A stretch of DNA of 64,000 nucleotides, taken from contig NZ_JARFML010000001.1 in assembly GCF_029167105.1 (NCBI RefSeq), positions 372,001 through 436,000 of the forward strand. Direction: 5' to 3'. The notes below the pieces were generated by a model. It did not search any database, was not told the origin of the DNA, and was given only the letters and a program-made list of their open reading frames with translations. Positions 25,038 to 33,074 of the stretch are shown in pieces (the first letter of the stretch is position 1; each line of letters opens with the position of its first letter). The translations under genes and the position numbers were made by a program. The stretch is from Bradyrhizobium yuanmingense (GTDB lineage: Bacteria > Pseudomonadota > Alphaproteobacteria > Rhizobiales > Xanthobacteraceae).

Positions 25038-26806
25038 GTCGAACCTGCGTGGGTCATCTCGATGAAATATTTCTGCATGTCCCAGGCGCCGGTGGGACAG
25101 CGCTCGGCGCACAGCCCGCAATGCAGGCAGACGTCCTCGTCCTTCACCATCACGCGCCCGGTCTTCAGGTCCGAGGAGACGTAGAGGTCCTGGTCCGGGT
25201 GAGCGGAGGGCGCCTTCAGGCGCTGGCGCAGATCGCTTTCCTCGCCGTTGGCGGTGAAGGTGATACAATCCATCGGGCAGATGTCGACGCAGGCGTCGCA
25301 CTCGATGCAGAGCGAGGTCGAGAACACGGTTTGCACGTCGCAGTTCAGGCAGCGATGGGCTTCGCCGAGCGCGAGCTTGACGTCATAGCCGAGCTCGACC
25401 TCGGCGCGGATGTCCTTCAGCGCGACGACCTTGTCGCGATGCGGCACCTTGTAGCGCTTGTCGGGCGAGATGTCGTTGTCATAGCTCCATTCGTGGATGC
25501 CCATCTTCTGCGAGGAGATTTGCACCTCCGGCAGCGGGCGCTCGTCGACCGCTTCGCCCGAGAGCATCTTGTGGATCGACAGCGCGGCGTCATGGCCGTG
25601 CGCAACCGCCCAGATGATGTTCTTCGGGCCGAACGCGGCATCGCCGCCGAAGAACACTTTCGGATTGGTCGAGGCGAAGGTCTTCGGATCGACCTTGGGC
25701 ATGTGCCATTTGTCGAATTCGATGCCGCAATCCTGCTCGATCCAGGGGAAGGCGTTCTCCTGGCCGACCGCGACCAGCACGTCGTCGCAGGGAATGGTCT
25801 GATCGGGATCGCCCGAAGGCACCAGGTTGCGGCGGCCTTTGGCGTCGTATTCGGCCTTGACGTGCTGGAAGGTGACGCCGATCAGCTTGCCGGCGACGTG
25901 CTTGAAGGCCACCGGGACCATGTAGTTGAGGATCGGGATATCCTCGTGGATCGCGTCCTCCTTCTCCCAGGGCGAGGCCTTCATCTCGTCGAAGCCGGAA
26001 CGCACGACCACGGTGACTTTCTCGCCGCCGAGCCGGCGTGCGGTGCGGCAGCAATCCATCGCGGTGTTGCCGCCGCCGAGCACGATGACGCGCTTGCCTA
26101 TTTTGTCGACATGGCCGAACGACACGTTGGCCAGCCATTCGATGCCGATATGGATGTTGGCGGCGGCCTCTTTCCGGCCGGGAAGCTCGAGCTCGCGGCC
26201 GCGCGGCGCGCCGGAGCCGACGAAGATGGCGTCGTATTTCTCGGCAAGCAGCGCCTTCATGCTGTCGATGCGGTGGCCGCCTTTGAACTCGACGCCGAGA
26301 CCCAGGATGTAGCCGGTCTCCTCGTCGATCACGGAATTGGGCAGGCGGAATTTCGGGATCTGCGTGCGCATCATGCCGCCGGCTTCCGGGTCGGCATCGA
26401 ACACGGTGCAGTGATAGCCGAGCGGCGCGAGATCGCGTGCCACCGTCAGCGAAGCGGGACCGCCGCCGACCAGCGCGACGCGCTTGCCGTTCTTCGGCCC
26501 GGGCTTCGGCAGCCGCTGCCTGATGTCGTCCTTGAAATCCGCTGCAACACGCTTGAGGCGGCAGATCGCGACGGGATTTTCCTCCACGCGTCCGCGCCGG
26601 CACGCCGGCTCGCAGGGACGATCGCAGGTGCGTCCCAGAATGCCGGGAAATACGTTGGATTTCCAATTGATCATGTAGGCATCGCTGTAGCGGCCTTGGG
26701 CGATCAGTCGGATGTATTCGGGAACCGGGGTGTGCGCAGGACAGGCCCACTGGCAATCGACCACTTTGTGAAAGTAGTCGGGGGCCGCGATATCGGTCGG
26801 TTTCAT
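25007..26806 (-). CDS. GltD-like FAD/NAD(P) oxidoreductase with C-terminal 2x[4Fe-4S] ferredoxin domain
   Basis: 599 residues in three parts. The N-terminal Cys-rich GltD domain has CQWACPAHTPV near 18 and CDRPCEPACRRG near 60-71. The FAD and NAD(P) domains carry GGGPASLTVARDL near 114 and GGGNTAMDCCRTARRLGG near 246. The C-terminal ferredoxin has CIECDACVDICP near 503 and CLHCGLCAERCP near 559. No glutamine amidotransferase or GltB partner is nearby, so it is not a normal glutamate synthase subunit. Its overlap with korA suggests it moves electrons between KorAB-reduced ferredoxin and NAD(P). It is the first gene of the operon; the promoter must lie in 26807-27000. Confidence 0.9.
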   Translation of the reverse strand: MKPTDIAAPDYFHKVVDCQWACPAHTPVPEYIRLIAQGRYSDAYMINWKSNVFPGILGRTCDRPCEPACRRGRVEENPVAICRLKRVAADFKDDIRQRLPKPGPKNGKRVALVGGGPASLTVARDLAPLGYHCTVFDADPEAGGMMRTQIPKFRLPNSVIDEETGYILGLGVEFKGGHRIDSMKALLAEKYDAIFVGSGAPRGRELELPGRKEAAANIHIGIEWLANVSFGHVDKIGKRVIVLGGGNTAMDCCRTARRLGGEKVTVVVRSGFDEMKASPWEKEDAIHEDIPILNYMVPVAFKHVAGKLIGVTFQHVKAEYDAKGRRNLVPSGDPDQTIPCDDVLVAVGQENAFPWIEQDCGIEFDKWHMPKVDPKTFASTNPKVFFGGDAAFGPKNIIWAVAHGHDAALSIHKMLSGEAVDERPLPEVQISSQKMGIHEWSYDNDISPDKRYKVPHRDKVVALKDIRAEVELGYDVKLALGEAHRCLNCDVQTVFSTSLCIECDACVDICPMDCITFTANGEESDLRQRLKAPSAHPDQDLYVSSDLKTGRVMVKDEDVCLHCGLCAERCPTGAWDMQKYFIEMTHAGSTCPTKSRSAA

Positions 26807-27116
26807 TCCTACCCTGTCCGCGCAGGCCCAAAGACCCCGCGGCCTTTTTTGTTAGAGCTTGGCGAGCGCTTAACGCGCTTCGATCTGGTTTCTGAATGAC
26901 GTCATTGGGTTAGCTTATTAGAACCGTTCCGAAGTACAACGGCAAATTTGCGCGCGTCACGGCTTTCATGGGAGCTACGCGCAGACAGCATTAATGCCGC
27001 ACGCGGTTGCGCGTGCGCTGCAGCATCCCTCTCCGTCATTCCGGGCTCGTCGCTGCGCGCCGCCCCGGAATGACGGAAGAGAGGCGCACGGCTGCTTACG
27101 CATCGCTATTGTGAGT
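26807..27116. repeat. Intergenic stretch with a short palindromic repeat
   Basis: 310 bp. CCGTCATTCCGGG at 27033-27045 and CCCGGAATGACGG around 27063-27077 form a near-perfect inverted repeat. The left part should contain the promoter of the GltD-like/kor operon. A CCGCG/CGCGG pair followed by six Ts (26817-26848) points away from any gene end and is not called a terminator. Confidence 0.6.
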
Positions 27117-27794
27117 TCAGCCGCGCGCGATGTCGCTCTTCGCGAGGTCCCACATCAGGCAGTAGGTGCCGACGGAGATCGGAAGCGGGAAGGGCGCCGC
27201 AGCCGGGCCGGTGAAGCGCTCGGCGATGACGGCGGAGACCGCATTGACATGCGTGCCGTCGATCAGCACGAACCAGTCGCGCGCGCCCTCGTTGCGCACC
27301 GCCGGAATTCCCGCCGTTGCGCCCGACAATTCCGGCTCGCTTTCGAGCAGGTGCATCGAGATGATGCCGTCGCGGTCTTGCGGCGCCAGCTTTTCTTGCA
27401 GCGCATCACGCCACGCACCGGCGTTGCCCGCCGTCGGCCGCAGACGCACCAGGCCGAGCGCGGCCCCGCGCCCGGTGCCGTTGCTGATGGTGATGCGCGC
27501 GACGACACGCAGCATGTCCTTGAAGCGCGCCATGGTCTGCCGCGACCAGTCGGTCGGGTTCGCGAGCCGCGCCCGGTAGGCGGGGCTGTCGAGCACGTCG
27601 AGCGTCGCGGTCGAATACAGGCTGAGATATTTGGGATTGGCGGCATGCGCGACATAGCGCCGCGCTTCGAGGAACCCCTCGATCGCGACGCGCTCTTCCA
27701 GATGCTCGCGATCGTACCAGCGGTTGAAATCGGCCTCGTCCGCAGCGTCGATGTTCATCGACGTCAGCAGCATGCCCTTTCCGGCGAGCGGCAT
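27117..27794 (-). CDS. Dimeric alpha/beta-barrel-like protein, unknown function
   Basis: A 225-residue cytoplasmic protein beginning MPLAGKGMLLTSMNIDA. The DEADFNRWYDREHLEERVAI segment near residues 17-36 resembles stress-responsive/EthD-type dimeric ferredoxin-like domains (NxWYdxEH motif), and a second half repeats the fold less clearly. The start at 27794 is preferred because upstream codons come from a repeat. It is the last co-directional gene after pip, separated by a repeat, so operon membership with pqq is uncertain. Confidence 0.68.
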   Translation of the reverse strand: MPLAGKGMLLTSMNIDAADEADFNRWYDREHLEERVAIEGFLEARRYVAHAANPKYLSLYSTATLDVLDSPAYRARLANPTDWSRQTMARFKDMLRVVARITISNGTGRGAALGLVRLRPTAGNAGAWRDALQEKLAPQDRDGIISMHLLESEPELSGATAGIPAVRNEGARDWFVLIDGTHVNAVSAVIAERFTGPAAAPFPLPISVGTYCLMWDLAKSDIARG

Positions 27795-27814
27795 TCTTCT
27801 TGTCCTTGCTTCCA

Positions 27815-27930
27815 GACCCTCATGGTGAGGAGGCGCGAAGCGCCGTCTCGAACCATGAAGGCTCCGCTGTCGCACCCGGCCATTCATCCTTCGAGACGCG
27901 CTCTCCGAGCGCTCCTCAGGATGAGGAGAT
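27815..27930. repeat. Dispersed inverted repeat (CTTCGAGACG family), copy 2
   Basis: Contains CCTCATGGTGAGGAGGCG and CCTTCGAGACG...CTCCTCAGGATGAGG, related to 16668-16792. It lies immediately after the stop of pip and may define the 3' end of the pqq-pip transcript. Confidence 0.65.
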
Positions 27931-27935
27931 AGACC

Positions 27936-28922
27936 CTAGCGAGCGATCTTCGATGCGAGGTCCGCGATCGACTTCATGACCGCGTCCCTTACGCCGCCAT
28001 CATAGAGCGAATGTCCGGCCCCTTCCACGATACGAAGCTCGGAACCGGGCCATACTTTCGCAAGGGCCTGGGATGTCGCGGGGGGACACAACAGATCATA
28101 GCGCCCCTGCACCATGATGCCGGGAATGCCGCCGAGTCGCTCCGCATTCTGCAGCAGCTGGTTCTCTGTCATGAAGCTGTCGTTGATGAAATAATGCGCT
28201 TCCATGAACGGCGTCGCCGGCAAGGTGCGCCAGACGTTCAGCGCGGCGAGGTCGAGCCGCGTCCTGGCCGCCTTGTGCTCCGATAGAGCGCGCTCGGTGT
28301 CGTGCCAGGCCTTCGCCGCCGGGCCATGCACGGCAGGGTCGGTATCGAGGATGCGGCGCCAATAGGCATCCACCGGCCGGTCGCGCTCCTCGGCCGGCAG
28401 CACGCTGAGGAAATCCTCGTACAGCGCGGGATAAAATTGCGACAGGCGCGAGGTGAAGGCGGTCTCGACCTCCGCCCGCGTGCCGAGAAACGTCGCGCGC
28501 AGCGCAATGCCCGAGACGCGCTCGGGATGCGCCTGCGCATAAGCCAGCGCCAGCGTCGCGCCCCAGGAACCGCCGACCACCATCCAGTGTTCGAAGCCGA
28601 ATTTTTCGCGGATCTTTTCCACGTCCGCGATCAGGTGCTGTGTGGTGTTGTGCTCGCGCGATCCCTTGGGCCGGCTGCGGCCGCAGCCGCGCTGGTCGAA
28701 CAGCACGGCGCAGAAGCGGTCGGGATCGAACAGCCGGCGATGGTCGGGCTGGCAGCCGCTGCCAGGCCCGCCATGCAGATAGACCGCAGGGATGCCGTCG
28801 CTGCGGCCGACGCTCTCGACATAGAGCTCATGGCCCTCGCCGACGGCGAGTATGTCGGAGGTCAGCGGCGCAAAGGGATCGGCACGTTTGGTGGAAGCGG
28901 CCGCGTCGGCGTCAGGTCCCAT
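27936..28922 (-). CDS. pip: Proline iminopeptidase (alpha/beta hydrolase, S33)
   Basis: 328 residues. HGGPGSG at 50-56 is the oxyanion region, the nucleophile is Ser119 in GGSWGAT, Asp near 276 (GRYD) and His near 304 (GAGHS) complete the triad. The family releases N-terminal proline from peptides in the cytoplasm. It overlaps pqqE by 11 bases, so it is co-translated with the PQQ genes. Since PqqA must be proteolysed after crosslinking and no pqqF/G is seen here, a role in trimming PqqA is a reasonable inference but not shown. The first 18 residues are low-complexity and may not be conserved. Confidence 0.9.
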   Translation of the reverse strand: MGPDADAAASTKRADPFAPLTSDILAVGEGHELYVESVGRSDGIPAVYLHGGPGSGCQPDHRRLFDPDRFCAVLFDQRGCGRSRPKGSREHNTTQHLIADVEKIREKFGFEHWMVVGGSWGATLALAYAQAHPERVSGIALRATFLGTRAEVETAFTSRLSQFYPALYEDFLSVLPAEERDRPVDAYWRRILDTDPAVHGPAAKAWHDTERALSEHKAARTRLDLAALNVWRTLPATPFMEAHYFINDSFMTENQLLQNAERLGGIPGIMVQGRYDLLCPPATSQALAKVWPGSELRIVEGAGHSLYDGGVRDAVMKSIADLASKIAR

Positions 28923-30093
28923 TCTCGGATTCCAGGGTGCCGCCGGCGAAGTTGCGGTAGAGGAAGCGGCTGGTCTCGCCTGCGGCCTCGGCTTCCGCCT
29001 GCTTGAAAATGGTCTCGTGCAGCGGCGACAGCGCGCAGGCCGGGTCGGTGTTGGCGGCGTCCCCGGTCAGCGCGAAAGCCTGGCAGCGGCAGCCGCCGAA
29101 ATCGATCTCGCGGAATTCGCAAGTCTTGCACGGCTCCTTCATCCAGCCGGTGCCGCGATAGCGGTTGAAGGCGTCCGAGTTCTGCCAGATCCAGGCGATC
29201 GAATGGTTGGAGCGCACCGACTCGAAATCGAGCCCGGTGATGCTCTCGGCGGCATGGCAGGGCAGCACCTTGCCGGCGGGCGAGATGTTGAAGAACTGCC
29301 GGCCCCAGCCGCCCATGCATTTCTTCGGCCGCAGCGCGTAATAGTCAGGCACGACATAGTCGATGGTCAGCCGGCCCTTCAGCCGCTCGCGCGCCGTCTC
29401 GACGATGCCAGTGCATTCCTCTAGCTGCGCCACGGTCGGCATCAGCGCGGCGCGGTTCTTCAGGGCCCAGCCGTAATATTGCACATTGGCAACCTCGAGC
29501 CGGTCGGCATCGAGATCGAGCGCCATCTGGATGATGTCGGGGAGCTGGTGCAGGTTCTGCCGGTGCATCACCGCGTTCACGGTGAGCGGCAGGTCGAGCT
29601 CGCGCGTCCATTTCGCCACCTCGAGCTTCTTGCGGTGACCGCCTTTGTAGCCGGCAACGCGATCGGCGAGGCCTTCCTCGATGCCCTGGAAGGAGATCTG
29701 CACATGGCAGAGCCCGGCATCTGCGAGATCGCTGAGCCTCTCGCGCGTCAGCAGCACGGCCGAGGTGATGAGATTGGTGTAGAGCCCGGCGTCGCTGGCA
29801 TGCTTCACCAGCTCGACCAGATCTTTTCGTGCCGTCGGCTCGCCGCCGGAGAAATGCACCTGGAGCACGCCGATCTCGGCGAGCTCGCTCAGCACCTTTT
29901 TCCACTCGTCCGTCGTCAGCTCCTTGCCAGAGCGGTCGAGCTCGACCGGATTGGAACAATAGGGACATTGCAGCGGGCAGCGATGGGTGATCTCGAGCAG
30001 CACCGCGAGCGGGATGCCGAACGTCTCCGCCGTCGAGCGCTGCTTTTCCAGCACCGCGAGGCTGTCGCTGGGCGGGATGGTCACGTCGCTCAT
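28912..30093 (-). CDS. pqqE: PQQ biosynthesis radical SAM enzyme
   Basis: Forms the C-C bond between Glu and Tyr of the PqqA peptide, the first step of pyrroloquinoline quinone synthesis, with PqqD as peptide chaperone. 393 residues. The CxxxCxxC cluster site is Cys39, Cys43, Cys46 (EITHRCPLQCPYCSNP). SPASM-domain cysteines follow in KKCMGGWGRQF, VLPCHAAES and CKTCEFREIDFGGCRCQAF. The ATG overlaps the pqqD stop as ATGA (30090-30093). All signature residues appear intact. Confidence 0.97.
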   Translation of the reverse strand: MSDVTIPPSDSLAVLEKQRSTAETFGIPLAVLLEITHRCPLQCPYCSNPVELDRSGKELTTDEWKKVLSELAEIGVLQVHFSGGEPTARKDLVELVKHASDAGLYTNLITSAVLLTRERLSDLADAGLCHVQISFQGIEEGLADRVAGYKGGHRKKLEVAKWTRELDLPLTVNAVMHRQNLHQLPDIIQMALDLDADRLEVANVQYYGWALKNRAALMPTVAQLEECTGIVETARERLKGRLTIDYVVPDYYALRPKKCMGGWGRQFFNISPAGKVLPCHAAESITGLDFESVRSNHSIAWIWQNSDAFNRYRGTGWMKEPCKTCEFREIDFGGCRCQAFALTGDAANTDPACALSPLHETIFKQAEAEAAGETSRFLYRNFAGGTLESENGT

Positions 30094-30401
30094 GACGTCT
30101 TCTCCCTGATCTCGGTGAGAAAGCCCTTGTCGGCGAGATCCTGCAACATGGCGATGACGTCGACCAGGATCGCCTCGCGCGGCGCAGCGTACTTCGCGGC
30201 GAGCTGATCGGCGACGTCGCCGACATTGCGCTCGCCGTTGCAGAGTTGCAAGACCTCGACCGCAATCTCGTCCGGCGCCAGCACGCGCTCCGGCGCCAGG
30301 ATCACCCAGACCTTGCGCGTCTCGTCATATCTGAGCTTGGCATGCCGCGGCAGCACGGGGCGGCTTGCCCCGCTGACGCTGATGTTCCGCGGCCCGGCCA
30401 T
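30090..30401 (-). CDS. pqqD: PQQ biosynthesis peptide chaperone
   Basis: 103 residues. PqqD binds the PqqA precursor and presents it to PqqE. The RRE-type fold is recognisable in LPRHAKLRYDETRKVWVILA (about 19-38) and the C-terminal helix LVDVIAMLQDLADKGFL. The ATG at 30401 (MAGPRNISV) is 11 bases after the pqqC stop and gives the expected length; upstream in-frame codons belong to pqqC read in another frame. Confidence 0.94.
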   Translation of the reverse strand: MAGPRNISVSGASRPVLPRHAKLRYDETRKVWVILAPERVLAPDEIAVEVLQLCNGERNVGDVADQLAAKYAAPREAILVDVIAMLQDLADKGFLTEIREKTS

Positions 30402-30412
30402 TGATCTTCCTT

Positions 30413-31192
30413 TTAACTCGCTTTGGGCACGAACGCGCCCGGCGGAATGTGCCCCTCGACATAGGCATGCTGGAGCGCATCCAGCTGCACCCATAGCACG
30501 TTGGTCTTGAAGATCAGCGCGTTGCAGACCTGCGCGCGCTGCTCCGGCGTCGTGGCGTGCCTCTTGACATAATCGAGCGCGAAATTGGCGTCGCGCGGCG
30601 CCTGGGTCAGGCGGCGCTTGAAGTAGCTCATGATGTCGGGGTTGACGAAGTCGTAGTGTTCCAGCATGCCGGCGATGCGCTCCTCATGCAGGTTGGGTGC
30701 GAACAGCTCGGTCAGCGAGGAGGCGATCGCCTCCAGCGGGCTTTTTTCGCGGCAGAAGTGGACATAGGCTTCGACCGCAAAGCGCGTCGCCGGCAAGATG
30801 CCTTCGGTGGATTCCACGTAGGCGGTGTCGAGGCCGAGGCCTTCGGTCAGCTTGATCCAGCGCTCGATGCCGCCTTCGCTGCCGACGTCGCCGTCGTGGT
30901 CTTCGATGCGATGGCGCCATTCCAGGCGGGTGGCGCGGTCGCGGAAGCGGGAGATCACCACCGCGTCCTTGATCGGAATCGTGCTCTGGTAATAGTAGCG
31001 GTTGAGCGCCCAGGCCTGCACCTGGCCCTTGTTCAGCTTGCCGCCATGCAGCAGCTTATGGAACGGATGCAGGCTGTGATAGCGCGTGGCGCCGATGTGG
31101 CGCAGCGCCGCCTCGAGCTCCTCAGCCGAGTTGAGCTTCAAGTCCTTGCCGATCGAGAGTGCGGTCATTCCAGGCAGTGATGCGGCGTTCAC
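30413..31192 (-). CDS. pqqC: Pyrroloquinoline-quinone synthase
   Basis: Catalyses the final ring closure and eight-electron oxidation to PQQ, without a metal cofactor. 259 residues. RYHSLHPFHKLLHGGKLNKG near 38-57, WALNRYYYQSTIPIKDA near 62-78, and the HCREKSPLEAIASSLTELFAP stretch (split here by quotation limits, near 148-168) are typical; catalytic His, Tyr and Arg positions look present. A GTG start at 31192 overlaps the pqqB stop (GTGA); ATG 31168 is an alternative that also keeps the family core. Confidence 0.95.
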   Translation of the reverse strand: MNAASLPGMTALSIGKDLKLNSAEELEAALRHIGATRYHSLHPFHKLLHGGKLNKGQVQAWALNRYYYQSTIPIKDAVVISRFRDRATRLEWRHRIEDHDGDVGSEGGIERWIKLTEGLGLDTAYVESTEGILPATRFAVEAYVHFCREKSPLEAIASSLTELFAPNLHEERIAGMLEHYDFVNPDIMSYFKRRLTQAPRDANFALDYVKRHATTPEQRAQVCNALIFKTNVLWVQLDALQHAYVEGHIPPGAFVPKAS

Positions 31193-32118
31193 AGCACGAT
31201 CTCCGTTCCATCCGCCGGTATCTGCCAGCCCGCCTCCTCAGTGATCTTGCGCTCGGGAGAGCCGGGCAGCAGCGCCGGATTCGAATTATTGATATGCAGA
31301 AACAGCTTCCTGTCGATATTGAGGTCGGCCAGCCGCGCGATGGCGCCGTCCTCGCCGGACATGGCGACATGGCCCATGCTCTTGCCGGTCTTGTGGCCGA
31401 GGCCGGCCCTGATCATCTCGTCGTCGCGCCAGACCGTGCCGTCGAAGAACACCAGTGAAGCGCCGTCGATCTCGGCCTTGAGCGCGTCGGTCACTTCGGC
31501 GCAGGCCGCGATGAAGTAGAAGAACTTGCCCGTGGCCCTGTCGGTGATTTTCAGGCCCAGCGTGTCGCCGTCGCCGCTCTCGCCGCCCGGATGCGCCTTG
31601 CCTTCGAGATACCAGGCCGACTTGCCCGGCACGGCAAAGGGCAGCACCTCGAGCCCCGAGCGCGTGCCGTCGGGCAGCCGCGGCTCGAACGGCTCGCGGA
31701 TCGCGATCGGCTGGCGCCGCACGTTCTTCTCGTTCAGCACGTTGAAGATGCTGTTGCTGGCAAGGATCGCCAGCACCTTCTCGTGCGCATAGATCGTGAA
31801 GGGCGAGCCTTCGCGCATCGACAGCAGGCCGGCCACCGCATCGACTTCGCTGTTGGTCAAGATCACGCCCGCAATCGGCGTGTGGCGCAGCGCGCCCGCC
31901 TTGGGGTGCAGCTGCGGCGTGGCATTCAATTGCTGGCGAAGATCGGGGGAGGCGTTGATCAGGAACCAGTGCTCGCCGTCGCCGCTGAAGGCGACCGAGG
32001 CCTGGGTTCGAAAGAGCTCATGTCCACTCGCACGAGCCGCGCGGCAGCCTTCGCAGCCGCAATTCCATTGCGGAACTCCGCCGCCGGCCCCGGCGCCCAG
32101 GACGACGACGCGAAGCAT
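31189..32118 (-). CDS. pqqB: PQQ biosynthesis hydroxylase (metallo-beta-lactamase fold)
   Basis: 309 residues. PqqB hydroxylates the crosslinked tyrosine of the Glu-Tyr intermediate. The N-terminus MLRVVVLGAGAGGGVPQWNC and the CEGCRAAR segment are characteristic and include the structural Zn cysteines. As usual for PqqB, the canonical HxHxDH of hydrolytic metallo-beta-lactamases is replaced (LTNSEVDAVAGLL). It lies 124 bp downstream of pqqA, a common arrangement in which pqqA is made in excess. Confidence 0.95.
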   Translation of the reverse strand: MLRVVVLGAGAGGGVPQWNCGCEGCRAARASGHELFRTQASVAFSGDGEHWFLINASPDLRQQLNATPQLHPKAGALRHTPIAGVILTNSEVDAVAGLLSMREGSPFTIYAHEKVLAILASNSIFNVLNEKNVRRQPIAIREPFEPRLPDGTRSGLEVLPFAVPGKSAWYLEGKAHPGGESGDGDTLGLKITDRATGKFFYFIAACAEVTDALKAEIDGASLVFFDGTVWRDDEMIRAGLGHKTGKSMGHVAMSGEDGAIARLADLNIDRKLFLHINNSNPALLPGSPERKITEEAGWQIPADGTEIVL

Positions 32119-32242
32119 GATCCGTCTCCTGGAGGCGAATTGGCGAGGTGGATCTCAGGTCGAGACAGTTTCGGACAAGGTTTCTGACTGCCGGAAACGT
32201 ATCGTGACCGAAAGAACCACCTGCGCAGATCTCACCAGCCGC

Positions 32243-32323
32243 TTACTTGCGGGTGGCGCTCACATACATATTGATTTCCATGCCGCAGGGCACTTCGACG
32301 ATCTTCGGGGCTTTCCAGGCCAT
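32243..32323 (-). CDS. pqqA: PQQ precursor peptide
   Basis: A 26-residue peptide, MAWKAPKIVEVPCGMEINMY then VSATRK. Glu16 and Tyr20 form the conserved ExxxY that becomes PQQ. ATG 32323 is chosen because GGAG lies 6 bases upstream; the in-frame ATG at 32335 would bury that ribosome binding site. It heads the pqqBCDE-pip genes, and a perfect palindrome lies upstream of it. Confidence 0.96.
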   Translation of the reverse strand: MAWKAPKIVEVPCGMEINMYVSATRK

Positions 32324-32356
32324 TTGGCTCTCCATTTTTCGAAAATTCGGACGCAT

Positions 32357-32384
32357 CCGCCCGCAGATAAATTAATGCGGGCGG
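32357..32384 (-). promoter_or_regulatory. Perfect palindrome upstream of pqqA
   Basis: CCGCCCGCA (32357-32365) and TGCGGGCGG (32376-32384) are exact reverse complements around an AT-only-type centre (GATAAATTAA). It lies 34-61 bases before the pqqA ATG. A second small palindrome, TTTTCGAAAA, lies between them. No T-tract follows. It may be an operator or a stable 5' leader hairpin of the pqqA mRNA. Confidence 0.55.
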
Positions 32385-32585
32385 AAAACTTCGCCAGTGA
32401 AATTTTCCCGACCTAGGTAGTAGGCTGCGGGAATTGTTGCGCTGCAAAGATGGCGTATTGCGGCCGCAAAGATGAGCGGATCAGATACGCAAAATTGCCG
32501 ATAGGTCGTGATCCCTGTCGGGATAAACCAGTTGTGAGTATGGAACGGCTTCTCATCGGCGACAGGCGACCCCCTTGGATCAGGC

Positions 32586-32843
32586 ATGCCCAGATATTTC
32601 TTCAACACCCGCATCGGCGACGAACTGATCGTGGATCCTGACGGCGAGGACCTGCGCAACCCCGATCGCGCCTGGGAGGTCGCGCGCCAGATGATCCTTG
32701 AGGTCGTGAAGTCGGAAGGAACCCAGCCGGCGCTGCTGGAGGCCGTCATCGAGGTCACCGACGCCGACGGCGAGATCGTGCTGGAATTTCCCTTCACCGA
32801 AGCGCTTCTCGACATGCCGGACCAGTCCGCCACGAGGCATTAG
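32586..32843 (+). CDS. DUF6894 small protein
   Basis: 85 residues beginning MPRYFFNTRIGDELIVDPDG, the usual opening of this small family, which is abundant in Bradyrhizobium and other Rhizobiales. The acidic central helix and ITDADG-like EVTDADGEIVLEFPF segment complete the domain. No function is known. It stands alone, divergent from pqqA. Confidence 0.8.
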   Translation: MPRYFFNTRIGDELIVDPDGEDLRNPDRAWEVARQMILEVVKSEGTQPALLEAVIEVTDADGEIVLEFPFTEALLDMPDQSATRH

Positions 32844-32882
32844 CCGGACGCGGTTGGGTAAGGGGCTCACCGCTCCCTCGAC

Positions 32883-32967
32883 GTCATTGCGAGCGTAGCG
32901 AAGCAATCCAGAATCCCGCCCCGGAGGCAGCCTGGATTGCTTCGTCGCAGGGCTCCTCGCAATGACG
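32883..32967. repeat. Palindromic repeat of the GTCATTGCGAG family, copy 2
   Basis: GTCATTGCGAGCGTAGCGAA at the left end and CTCGCAATGACG at the right end, with GCAATCCAG / CTGGATTGC inner arms. It lies 40 bp after the DUF6894 stop. Confidence 0.88.
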
Positions 32968-33074
32968 GAGAATGAGGCAGCGCCTGGCGCAAAACCCGCC
33001 CTTCACCCCCGCGAAATCCGCATGGCTTTGCCGCGTTCCCGGCGCTAAAAGACGCCGGTTACACGGAGCAAGCC

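Noticed and set aside
25007..26806. Glutamate synthase small subunit
   Set aside because: No large subunit is present and the ferredoxin domain plus kor overlap give a better explanation.
26817..26848. CCGCG/CGCGG pair followed by six Ts on the plus strand
   Set aside because: No plus-strand gene ends nearby and the loop is long, so a terminator is not supported.
32542..32566. GGAAC upstream of the DUF6894 gene
   Set aside because: No CGTT at 16-17 bp spacing.
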